Source: Hortaea werneckii (lineage: Eukaryota; Ascomycota; Dothideomycetes; Mycosphaerellales; Teratosphaeriaceae). From it: DNA of 64,000 nt. The notes beneath the pieces are model-generated. The model did not search any database, was not told where the DNA came from, and worked only from the letters and a program-made list of their open reading frames with translations. The stretch covers positions 558,001 to 622,000 of the forward strand of contig JBAOKB010000144.1 in the NCBI GenBank assembly GCA_037044905.1, read 5' to 3'. Positions 46,375-55,358 of this stretch are shown here, piece after piece. The position numbers and the translations under genes were made by a program. Positions within the stretch are counted from its first letter, which is position 1, and each line of letters begins with the position of its first letter.

Positions 46375-46918
46375 GAATGCGGTTGTAAGGAGAATGTGAG
46401 TTGAATGATGGTTAGGAGATACAGCTAGGCTATCCGAGAAGGTCGGGTTTTGTGGTTCAAGTCATGTTGATGAGCAGTGTCTGTTGGCTCACACAATGGA
46501 TTGTCATTCACGCCCGAGGGGCAAAAGCCGGCCTGTCAAAATTACTTTGTGGTGGGTGACCGGAGAATAAGCCCATTGTCTCTCAAGCCGGGCTGCCCTT
46601 CGGCTTGCTCGAGTACCTACCCATTCACGGTAGCTATTTCCTAGGCACTGTCGCTTTCATAGAAAGCCATTCTTGGGCATCGAGCGAATTCGTTTTGGAA
46701 ATTGAATTGTGTGAAATCTTGTCCTCGGACATGAAGCATAACTTGCCAGCCGTTGAGGACTGTGCTCTATACATCATCAGCGGGTATCACGTATCTCGTG
46801 GGAGTAACGCTGGAATCATCCAGCGAACATCTCATCCTCTCTATCATCCAGCATATTCAAAATTCAATTCTTGACCCACAGCTTCTTCTGCCTTGCCAAC
46901 CAGCCACTTTCGGCCTTC
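46375..46918. other. Intergenic region
   Basis: Promoter of the RING-like gene and 3' region of the phosphoribosyltransferase. A short frame at 46605-46874 has no motif. Nothing else seen. Confidence 0.45.
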
Positions 46919-47913
46919 TTATGGCTGCTGTTGGGCAGCTGCACCACCGGCGTCTGTGACTGGCTTAGCCGCTTCTTCAGCACTCTCCTTTGTCTGTCCT
47001 AATGGCAGGTCGAGCCCCTTCTCCTGACCAGTCAGGAGCGTGTGCACAGGGGCATCGAGCTTCTCACGGCCCTTCAGGAAATCCAGCTCCATAATGAAAA
47101 CGTAGCCGAGCAGGTTCCCGCCGAGCTTACGGACGAGATTACCAGCAGCAGCAGCGCTACCACCTGTTAAGCTACCAGTCAGCCTTCGTCCCCTTTCAAG
47201 AGTCCATATACTGGGATCGAGATCTTACCTGTGGCGATAATGTCGTCGACAATGACCACCTTCTGGCCCTTCTGGATCGCATCACTCTGCATCTGGAACA
47301 CATCCTCGCCGTACTCCTTCTTGAAAGTCTCGGTAGCCACCTCGCCAGGCAACTTGCCCTTCTTCCTGACCGGCACGAAGCCCGCGCCCAATCTCAGGGC
47401 CAACTGCGGGCCGAACAGGAAGCCTCTGCTCTCAAGGCCCACCACCACATCAACATCGCTCTTCTCGCCGGTTGTCGTGTTGAATACATGTGCGATCTGC
47501 ATCTCCATGGCCCGGGTCAGGCTCGAGTGTAGCGCGTGCGAGGCGAAGAGCGGCATGATGTCCTCGAACAGGATGCCCTTCTCGGGCCAGTCGGGGAATT
47601 GCCTCAGACCGCGCCGGAGCATGGCTTTGAGGCGGGCCAGCTCAGGACCATTTATTTGAGCACCGGGCTGTTCGGCGGGACCGGTGGAAGAGGCGGCGGC
47701 GAATCCTCCTTGGGCGGCATCCTGTACTGCTCCTCCGGTCTTCCCGTCGGGGCCGTGGAACTTGGGATGCGGCTGGGTTTCAGTCGGGTCCGGCTTCGTC
47801 GAGGGCGGATGCGACGCAGTAGATGGCTTGTCGGTGCTCTGGGTGCTTGGATCCGTGTTCGCCGGGTGACCGTGCGGTGGATGCTGGTCGAAGGAGACGG
47901 GTTGGCCTGACAT
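46919..47913 (-). CDS. APT1: Adenine phosphoribosyltransferase
   Basis: Salvages adenine with PRPP to AMP in the cytosol. Exons 47913-47229 and 47163-46919; the 65-base GTAAGA intron falls inside the PRPP loop, which reads VVIVDDIIATGGSAAAAG after splicing. About 309 residues against roughly 180 for most APRTs. The catalytic domain starts near residue 90 (LRQFPDWPEKGILFEDIMPLF) and includes VVGLESRGFLFGPQLALRLG and VPVRKKGKLPG. The extra length is a Pro/Thr/His-rich disordered N-terminus of about 85 residues and an Ala/Gln-rich tail. Translation could instead begin at the internal Met of MLRRGLRQF; the upstream ATG is in frame with no stops, so I kept it. Confidence 0.93.
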
Positions 47914-49028
47914 GGCGAAAGAGAGAGACCGAGGGAGAGATATGTACGGTACGTACGGGACAAGACAGGCTGCGGGCTGCAGTGATACGGTAATCGGACG
48001 ATAGCAGAAAATCTCGCTACCGCAAGGGCCAAGGCGTTATCGCGAATATCCCGCTGGGCCTGGTCCTGTAATGGGAGGGGTTGTTGTGGGCTCTTTACAC
48101 CGTCGGATGGCCAGACCAGGCTGAGTCCGGTAAAGACGTATCAATCTCCAGCCAGTGGGCGGCTTGTGCTTTGCGTTAGTAGCTGCGTGTGTCTGCCCGA
48201 TTAGGGGGTTCTTGTTCTGGTGAGAAAAGAATTTGTGCAGATACAGACGCGCAACGCGGAGAGCGGTGACCACGGCAGCTACACGTGTTGGCGCGGGATG
48301 GCGTGCGAGTGGATGAGCTCACTGACACAGCTGATTAGGCTCCCGTCACCTGGCTCGCGCTCGGGTAAGGGTAAAGTGGGATGCTCACAATGCAGTTTGC
48401 TCCCGATGCCTTTGTCTTATTATTCGGATCCCCAATGAATCTACCGGCCAACATATTCTGTTTACGATATTTGGCACACATCTTCAGACCGCTTTATAAC
48501 ATTTCACTCAAGGCAATCGACTAATGTTATGCGTTCGGTAGACATCTTATAAGTCGATTAAAGACAAAAAGGAAAAAAGGGAAAGAAAAGAAACTCACCG
48601 ATAAGATCCGATAATGAGTGTGGGGACAAGATTGGCGTCGGCGCGGAGCGACGTGGCACTGCACGCGCATGCATGTGAAGATGCCACTCTATTGGTTTCG
48701 AATGCCAGCGAGAACAATGCAAATGCGGACCTGGTTGTTTACCGGCATGAGCAGTTTGAGCAGAACAAAGCCTTGTCTTTATCGTTTGTTACTTGTCCCG
48801 ACCAATCACGACCTATCCGACAGTCTGAGGCTCTACTAGCCTTGTCCTCTTCTGAGGCCTTGCAATAAACGACCTACTTCCGTTTAGCGACGGTACAGGT
48901 GGATAGAAGTCTAGACCGTCACTAATAGGGATTGTCCATACTGCAGCAACGAACGATGTAAATCATGAGCAAATTACGCGCGTTTCGCAGCTTGCCTAGA
49001 ACGTTGACTGGCTACAGGCGGATATCCA
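47914..49028. other. Intergenic region
   Basis: Upstream of the phosphoribosyltransferase and downstream of the CoA-transferase. Frames at 48614-48868 overlap each other and show no family motif. Nothing else seen. Confidence 0.45.
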
Positions 49029-50066
49029 CTATACTACACCCTTTCCCCTGAGATTTTCAATGTCCTGTGCAGTATATCCTACTCCAGCGAGAATCTCATC
49101 AGTATGCTCACTCAGCGTGGGCGGTCTCTGTCTAACAGAGCCTTCGGTCTCGCTGAATTTCACCGGGACACCGATACCTTTCCACTCGCCTGTCGCGACA
49201 GCATCCCACTGCATCGGCTGTATCATCTTCCTTGCAGCTGTCTGCGGATGTTCGAAAGCTTTTTGGATCGAATTCACAGGTCCATGTGCAAGACCAGAGC
49301 CATCAAGCACCTCCATCCACTCCCGAGACGTCTTGGACGCGAAGATGGAATCGAGTATCCCGTCCATATCCGCCCGATGGTCAACGCGTTGAGCGTTCGT
49401 TGCAAAGCGTTCGTCCTGTGACAAGTCTTTTCGCTCAATGCGCTGACACAAAGTCCGAAATTGCCGGTCGTTATTCGCCGCCAATGCAAGCCAAACACCG
49501 TCCTTGCACCTCCAAGTATTATACGGCACGATGCTCGGATGCGCCGCGCCGTACCTCTGACCATCACGGCCCATATTCAACCAATTGGCACCAATATTAA
49601 TCAGCAGACTAATCTGCGTCTCAAACAGCGAGGCCGAAATATGTTGTCCCCTCCCACTCTTCTCACGATGGTAAAGCGCCGCCATAATAGCCCCATGCAT
49701 GTACAACCCCGTACTCATATCTGTCATGCCTAGCCCCGGCCGCACAGGTCCCCCCTCGGGATGTCCAGTGATATGCATCAGCCCGCCTTCCGCAGCTGCA
49801 ATGGCGTCGTACCCCGCCCGTTGCGCATACGGTCCCTCAGACCCATACCCAGATATCGATGCGTAGATCAACTTCGGGTTGATCTTCGACAGCTCAGCAT
49901 ACCCTACCCCTAACTTCTCAGCACCACCAGGTACAAAATTCTCTATCACTACATCTGTTTCCTTAACAAGCTCCTTGGCAATCTTCAGCGCTTCGGGTTT
50001 CTTAAGATCTAGTGTTAAACTCCTTTTGTTCCGGCTGATAGGTACTGTACTACTTTCTACACGCAT
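49029..50066 (-). CDS. CaiB/BaiF family III CoA-transferase, N-terminus missing
   Basis: Moves CoA between carboxylic acids. First ATG is 50066; about 345 residues. Family blocks are clear: SRNKRSLTLDLKKPEAL, DVVIENFVPGGAEKLGVGY, SGYGSEGPYAQRAGYDAIA, GLGMTDMSTGLY (containing the expected catalytic Asp) and RGQHISASLFE. Family members usually begin 60-70 residues earlier with a GxRVLDL strand and a GADVIKVE turn. Both are absent, and upstream on this strand lies only the antisense of the neighbouring acyl-CoA dehydrogenase. So the gene looks 5'-truncated, probably by the rearrangement that brought the two genes together. The truncated protein may be inactive, since these enzymes are interlocked dimers that need the N-terminal Rossmann part. 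Confidence 0.85.
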   Translation of the reverse strand: MRVESSTVPISRNKRSLTLDLKKPEALKIAKELVKETDVVIENFVPGGAEKLGVGYAELSKINPKLIYASISGYGSEGPYAQRAGYDAIAAAEGGLMHITGHPEGGPVRPGLGMTDMSTGLYMHGAIMAALYHREKSGRGQHISASLFETQISLLINIGANWLNMGRDGQRYGAAHPSIVPYNTWRCKDGVWLALAANNDRQFRTLCQRIERKDLSQDERFATNAQRVDHRADMDGILDSIFASKTSREWMEVLDGSGLAHGPVNSIQKAFEHPQTAARKMIQPMQWDAVATGEWKGIGVPVKFSETEGSVRQRPPTLSEHTDEILAGVGYTAQDIENLRGKGVV

Positions 50067-50193
50067 TTTGACAATCAATCTAGATCACTTGCATATTATG
50101 AGTGAATATTGCTATTTGTTATAAGTCGGAAGAGATACACATGGGCATCGACTGATATTTTGTTGCTTTTGCCCATCCGCTTGCTGACCATTA
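50067..50193. promoter_or_regulatory. 127-base divergent interval, CoA-transferase / acyl-CoA dehydrogenase
   Basis: Only 127 bases separate the two start codons, so any promoters must overlap or extend into coding sequence. If the CoA-transferase is truncated, this may instead be a rearrangement junction. Confidence 0.4.
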
Positions 50194-51548
50194 TGTTCTC
50201 GATGAGACCTCTCACATCATTAGGGAGAGCAACAGCAAAACACGTTAGATTCAGGCCACGGCTTTGTACAGCAGCAGTACCATGTTTGAATTCATCAGCC
50301 TTCAGTGCATACGACAGATCGACTTTCCCTGGAAAGTGCTCGCGAAGGACTTTCGTGGCCAAGGCAACTGAATACTTGCCAACACACGCAGACTACACTG
50401 AATCACAGGCAACAGTCCGCGAGTCCATAGCAAAAATCTGTGCAAGTTTCCCAGAATCATACTGGCTAGATATCGACAACACTGCCCGCTGGCCGAGTGA
50501 GTTTCAAGAAGCGATCGCCAAAGATGGCTGGTTAGGAATCATGATGCCGTCTGAGTACGGCGGCAGCGAGCTCGGTCTGGCAGATGCAACGGTGATGATG
50601 CAAACTATAGCTGAAAGCGGCGGCGGCTATACAGCTTCTAGCAGCGTGCACATGAACATTTTCGGCCTCGCGCCGGTGGTTAAATATGGCAACGAAGAGC
50701 AAAAGAGAAGATTCCTTACGCCGCTTATCGAAGGCAAAGAACGAGCCTGCTTCGCCGTCACTGAACCTAACACCGGCCTCGACACGCTTCGCTTGCAATC
50801 TCTGGCGACGCGAGATGGTGACAGCTATGTGCTGAAAGGCAGTAAAATCTGGACCTCGACAGCGCAAGTGGCCGAGAAGATCTTGGTTCTGGTCCGTACA
50901 ACAGCGTTGGAAGATGTGAAGAAGCCAAGCGAAGGACTCACCCTCTTCTACACTGACCTCGATCGCACTCAAGTCTCCGTCACTGAGATCAAAAAGATGG
51001 GGAGGGCCGCGGTGGATACAAATCAGCTGTATTTCGATGGATGGCGCATCCCAGCAGCAGACCGTATAGGCAACGAAGGCGAAGGGTTCAAAATGATCAT
51101 GCACGGCATGAACGCCGAACGCATCCTTCTTTCTGGTGAAGCCGTTGGGATCGGATACGCAGCACTCCGCCACGCAAGCAACTACGCACGCGAACGCATC
51201 GTCTTCGGCCGCCCTATCGGCAAAAACCAAGGCATTTCCCATCCGCTTGCCAAAAGCTGGTGTCAGCTGGAAAGCACGCGGCTGATGATCATGCAGGCGG
51301 CAAAGATGTGGGATGAAGGGTATGCGAGCGGAGAGTACGCAAACGCGGTCAAATACCTGGCGGGCGAGAACGCTTTCACGGCCTGTGAGACGGCCGTTTG
51401 TAGTATGGGCGGCATGGGTTACGCGAAAGAGTATCACGTCGAGAGATTCTTGAGAGAGGTGATCATCCCGCGATTGGCACCTGTGAGCCGGGAGATGTGT
51501 TTGAACTATATTGCTGAGAAGGTGCTTGATCAACCGCGGTCCTACTGA
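50194..51548 (+). CDS. Acyl-CoA dehydrogenase (mitochondrial-type)
   Basis: FAD enzyme that oxidises acyl-CoA to enoyl-CoA. Single exon; the ATG at 50194 gives about 450 residues (a second ATG follows at 50203). The N-terminal ~60 residues are rich in Arg/Ser/Ala with no acidic cluster (MFSMRPLTSLGRATAKHVRF), suiting a mitochondrial presequence. ACAD blocks: GWLGIMMPSEYGGSELGLAD, CFAVTEPNTGLDT, KGSKIWTSTAQVAEKILVL, NEGEGFKMIMHGMNAERILL, RIVFGRPIGKNQGISHPLAK and GGMGYAKEYHVERFLRE. The usual ACAD signature reads TEPxAGSD; here it is TEPNTGLD, an atypical flavin-site variant. Divergent from the CoA-transferase and convergent with the metallohydrolase 45 bases on, suggesting shared substrate chemistry. 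Confidence 0.9.
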
Positions 51549-51593
51549 GCCTATCGAGCCACGACGGTCGAGCCACTGCAATAAAGGGATGTC

Positions 51594-52771
51594 TCACTTC
51601 GGATGGCCAAAGAACTCCCGCACCTGCTCCATTAGCGCCCTAGGAGCCATGATCGACATGGGCGTGCGCTTTTTGGTCGTCTCCCGCCAGGTATCGAATC
51701 TCGTCCCTAAGAAGTCACGCGACTCAACGAGTGGAACATCTCCGCTGATCACACGGTAGGAGAATTGTTCTAGCTCCGCTAGAATCTCCGCCCCGTCCAC
51801 CGCGACCGTCTGATGTGCGCAGCTTACCAGCACACGTCGCGGCACTTCCACCCAGCCATCTTCATCGCTAAGTTCTGCTTCTTCGGCGGCAGCAGCTGCC
51901 TTGGCGTTCTCCGTCCGCACAAAGACGGCAAGTTTCTGCATTGCGAAGATCCACTCGATCATGTTCCCATCTACTGTGAAGATAATCGGCATGATCTCTT
52001 TACCCTCCCGATAGAAGCTGTCTCCCACATAAAGATGCATCTCGTCGTGGTCGTACCAGGCAAGCTCATCCGGCGTGTGGCCTATGGTTTGAAAGATAGT
52101 AATCCCAAGATCCTGCTGCTTCTCTGCCTGCGTAGCGACAGTACGGCCCGGATGTTGAAAGGGCCACTGGAGCCTTTCGAAGGCCTGAGCCCAATGAGTA
52201 ACATGATAGTATGGGACCGGGCGGTGGATTGCATTGAAGAGGCCGTGACTCCCAAGGTCGGATTCGATGAAGTCTCGTCCAGCGGCGCTTGCTAGGATCT
52301 CCGTTGTGCCGCCCCGCAAGAATTGCATGATACCGCCGCTGTGGTCGAAATGGCAGTGTGTGCAAATGATGAGGTACCGTTTCTCACCGCCATGGTTGAG
52401 CGGCGAGTTGTTATTGCAGGATATGGGGCAGTTCTCAAGGTAGTGGCGGAGGTGGATGTAATGATCTGTAAGGCTTGTTTTAGTAACCGGTGCATTCCAA
52501 AATTCGCGAGAGTATTCAGTCGCCTCTTGGTGAAATGACGTGTGGCGAGACTATCCCGCAATGAAGGCAATGCAAATGATCACCAAGGAGTTCGATGCCT
52601 ACCGTCCTTGTGCTTTTTGCTCGGCTCATCGCAGCCTGTATCACTGACAATCACGACCGGTACCGTTGGATGGATCTTGACGAAAATCAAAGGTAGCTCT
52701 TCATAGGCGTCATGTTCCTGCACAACGAAAGTAGATTTGTTGACACGTCGAGTGGTGAAGGAGCTGCTCAT
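51594..52771 (-). CDS. Metallo-beta-lactamase-fold hydrolase
   Basis: Exons 52771-52603 and 52465-51594 with a 137-base intron (GTAGGC donor, TTACAG acceptor) splitting an Asp codon; about 346 residues. The metal site HxHxDH is present as THCHFDHSGG, immediately followed by IMQFLRGGTTEILASAAG. Later candidates for metal ligands are in TIGHTPDELAWYD and in MHLYVGDSFY. The C-terminal domain (VPRRVLVSCAHQTVAVDGAE, ending REFFGHPK) resembles fungal MBL proteins of unknown substrate; CoA-thioester or lactone hydrolysis would fit the neighbours but is inference. The peptide ends only 45 bases from the stop of the convergent acyl-CoA dehydrogenase. Confidence 0.88.
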
Positions 52772-52949
52772 TGCGATTGTGGCTAAAGATGATGAAAGAC
52801 CAATATTCTGACGGTCTTTGATTGTTTCTATGGGATGATGATCAATGTGTCACTGAGTAAAGTCAGCGCTAGACAGATGGTGACGAGGTCTGTCGGAGTA
52901 AGCGTGAGATTGGTGAAGTAGTCGGGCGGCTGAAGTCAGGTCCACGGAC

Positions 52950-54659
52950 ATGAGGCGGCTACCGCAAACCTCAGGCAGCCATGCTCACATCTCAATCTTA
53001 CCACCCCTATCCTTGCTTCTACTCCTCTTTCAATACCTACTCGACCATGCAGGCCTCATGCGCAACTCCAGCGTTCTGCTCACGCTCTTTCGCTTTCTTC
53101 TCCCACCCGCCCTGATTGGGACCGTCTACTTGTACTTGTATCCACTCTTTCAACAATGCTCCTTTCCTGCTGCTCAAGCTGCTTCTGCAGCTTGTCATTT
53201 TGGTGATGCATCTCATGCTGGCTCACCCTCTTCACCTGCACCGTTCCGATTGCTTGCGCTTGCAGATCCGCAGTTGGAAGGCGACACAAGCCTGCCCGAG
53301 GAATTGAGGGGTGGAGGATGGCTGAAAGGTGCAAAGGATGGGTTCTGGGAAGGGGTGCGGAAGGCAGGGCGAGAGCGAGCATTTGACGGTGTTCGGCCAG
53401 CCTTGATCGGTCTTTTGAAGGACGACGCGCCGAGAATATTCGCCGGGTATCGGAAGAAGCTGGATCTTTGGGGCAACGATCTCTATTTGGCACACATCTA
53501 TTGGTTGATTCACTGGTGGACGGATCCTACCCATGTGGTTGTGTTGGGAGACTTGCTTGGAAGCCAGTGGATCGATGACGAAGAGTTCGAAAGGCGGAGC
53601 GAGCGACTCTGGCAACGAGTCTTCAAAGGCGCACATCGAGTACCGAGGCAAGTGACAGATTTCAATGGACGTGTTGAGATTCTAGGAGCGGACGCAAGCT
53701 GGAGAAATCGTCTAATCACGGTTGCTGGTAACCACGATATTGGGTATGCTGGAGATATAGACACTCGACGGGCCGAAAGGTTCGAAGAGGAGTACGGACG
53801 GTTGAACTGGGATGTTCGTTTCCGCACGAACGATACCACTACGCCGCACGAATTCTATCCGCCAGGCCTCCAAAGTTCACAACTTGTCCAACAACCGCCT
53901 GAACTCCATGTGGTGGTCCTTAACTCGATGAACCTTGACCTTCCTTCATGGGATATGATTCTACATCAAGAATCTGTGGACTTCCTTTCCGAGACCCTCC
54001 ACACAGGGCACACGCGACCCTCAGAGAATAGCGCAACGGTACTGCTGACTCACATTCCTCTGCACAAGGAAGAAGGAGTCTGCGTAGATGCGCCATATTT
54101 CTCTTACTTCCCAACCTCTCAGGGAGCAGGCGTGAAAGAGCAAAACCACCTCTCCGAGGACACGAGCAGTCATATCCTCAATGGTATCTTTCAAACATCT
54201 GCTCAAAACAGCATCATCCTCAATGGTCACGATCACGAAGGCTGCGACACCTACCACTACCGTTCCAGTACTGAACCTGAAGTCGATGCGGCCAACGGTA
54301 AAGACAACCAGACCGCACCTTGGCGAGCAGACAAATATTATCAATCAGCCGCGAAGAGCGATGCCAAGAGATCGGAGGGCCTCCGTGAGATCACTGTGCG
54401 GTCAATGATGGGCGATTACGGCGGTAACATAGGCCTACTTTCTGCTTGGTGGGACGAGTCGGCCTTCAAGTGGCGCTTTGAGTACGACAGTTGCATGCTT
54501 GGTGTGCAGCATATCTGGTGGGCTGTGCACGTTCTAGACCTGATAGTGCTTGGATTGGGTCTTGGAGGTGTTACATTGGCTGTGGTGGAAGCGATAAAGG
54601 AGCTCAGGGAAGAGGAACGAAGCACGCTACAAGGAAATGAGACTAAGAAGAGGATTTAA
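52950..54659 (+). CDS. Calcineurin-like phosphoesterase, Cdc1/Ted1 family
   Basis: Family members are Mn-dependent ER/Golgi enzymes that remove ethanolamine phosphate from GPI-anchor mannose during cargo exit. Single exon, 569 residues from the first ATG; an in-frame ATG at 53058 is an alternative that drops one hydrophobic stretch. Visible: an N-terminal membrane span (LLTLFRFLLPPALIGTVYLY), metal motifs LLALADPQLEG, VVVLGDLLGSQW, VAGNHDIGYAG, TVLLTHIPLH and IILNGHDHEGCD in the proper order, and a C-terminal span (VHVLDLIVLGLGLGGVTLAV) followed by a basic tail ending KKRI, which looks like an ER-retrieval type signal. All metal-binding residues are intact. Confidence 0.92.
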   Translation: MRRLPQTSGSHAHISILPPLSLLLLLFQYLLDHAGLMRNSSVLLTLFRFLLPPALIGTVYLYLYPLFQQCSFPAAQAASAACHFGDASHAGSPSSPAPFRLLALADPQLEGDTSLPEELRGGGWLKGAKDGFWEGVRKAGRERAFDGVRPALIGLLKDDAPRIFAGYRKKLDLWGNDLYLAHIYWLIHWWTDPTHVVVLGDLLGSQWIDDEEFERRSERLWQRVFKGAHRVPRQVTDFNGRVEILGADASWRNRLITVAGNHDIGYAGDIDTRRAERFEEEYGRLNWDVRFRTNDTTTPHEFYPPGLQSSQLVQQPPELHVVVLNSMNLDLPSWDMILHQESVDFLSETLHTGHTRPSENSATVLLTHIPLHKEEGVCVDAPYFSYFPTSQGAGVKEQNHLSEDTSSHILNGIFQTSAQNSIILNGHDHEGCDTYHYRSSTEPEVDAANGKDNQTAPWRADKYYQSAAKSDAKRSEGLREITVRSMMGDYGGNIGLLSAWWDESAFKWRFEYDSCMLGVQHIWWAVHVLDLIVLGLGLGGVTLAVVEAIKELREEERSTLQGNETKKRI

Positions 54660-55358
54660 GAGTGTCTGGGCGTCTAAGGTTCATTGCAGCATTGTTCAGC
54701 TATTTCTGAGCGCTTGTGACCATCGCTCTAGGATGCTGTGATAAGACGACGTGTGAACCCAGACCTCATCGATTCAATTCATCAATCTTGGATCTACCTT
54801 CCTACCTGGCTCGGTGTCAATAATCACTACCTTAGCCATTGACAAATTGCTTATTATTCAAGTGGCTGCCCACAGCGGCAAGACAAGCCGAGCCATTCGG
54901 GCTCTCCTCCACACCGCCATCACACCAAGCTTGCAGTAAAGAAAACGCAGGTTGCTGGACAGATCGACAATGTAGTGAATTTTGGCTACCTAGGTACGAT
55001 GCCAGCGTCTTGCCTCAGGCAATCCCATGTATGAATGTTGGATCCAAACGATCGACACAGGCTGGGGAGGAAGCTTTGGGACTCCCCCGATCCCTCCACT
55101 TCTCGGTCCCATCTTCCCCGCCCAAGCTTGCACTTCATGTCTCGAATCCGGCCAATTTCTCCGTCTACAATGTAGGAATTCTTGCTGTCGTACCAGCAGT
55201 GTGACCTCACGTTGCCTGCAAGTGCCGGAGGATTGATGCGGGACATGTGGAGGTAGAGCATCGGGCTATGACCCCCAAAACTACAACCCAAGTACTTGAA
55301 ATGGTAGGTTTCTGCACTGCGGTGTTTCAATTACTTCCAACAAGCAAATCTCGCAGAG
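54660..55358. other. Intergenic, upstream of GH79 gene
   Basis: No supported gene. Contains the third TACCTAGGTA palindrome (54987-54996), about 360 bases before the GH79 start. Short frames on both strands are motif-free. Confidence 0.45.
54987..54996. promoter_or_regulatory. TACCTAGGTA palindrome upstream of GH79
   Basis: Identical to the copies in and before Het-C. Candidate regulatory word; no factor assigned. Confidence 0.35.

Noticed and set aside
50532..51581. 349-codon minus-strand frame
   Set aside because: Antisense of the acyl-CoA dehydrogenase; Cys/His-rich shadow translation.
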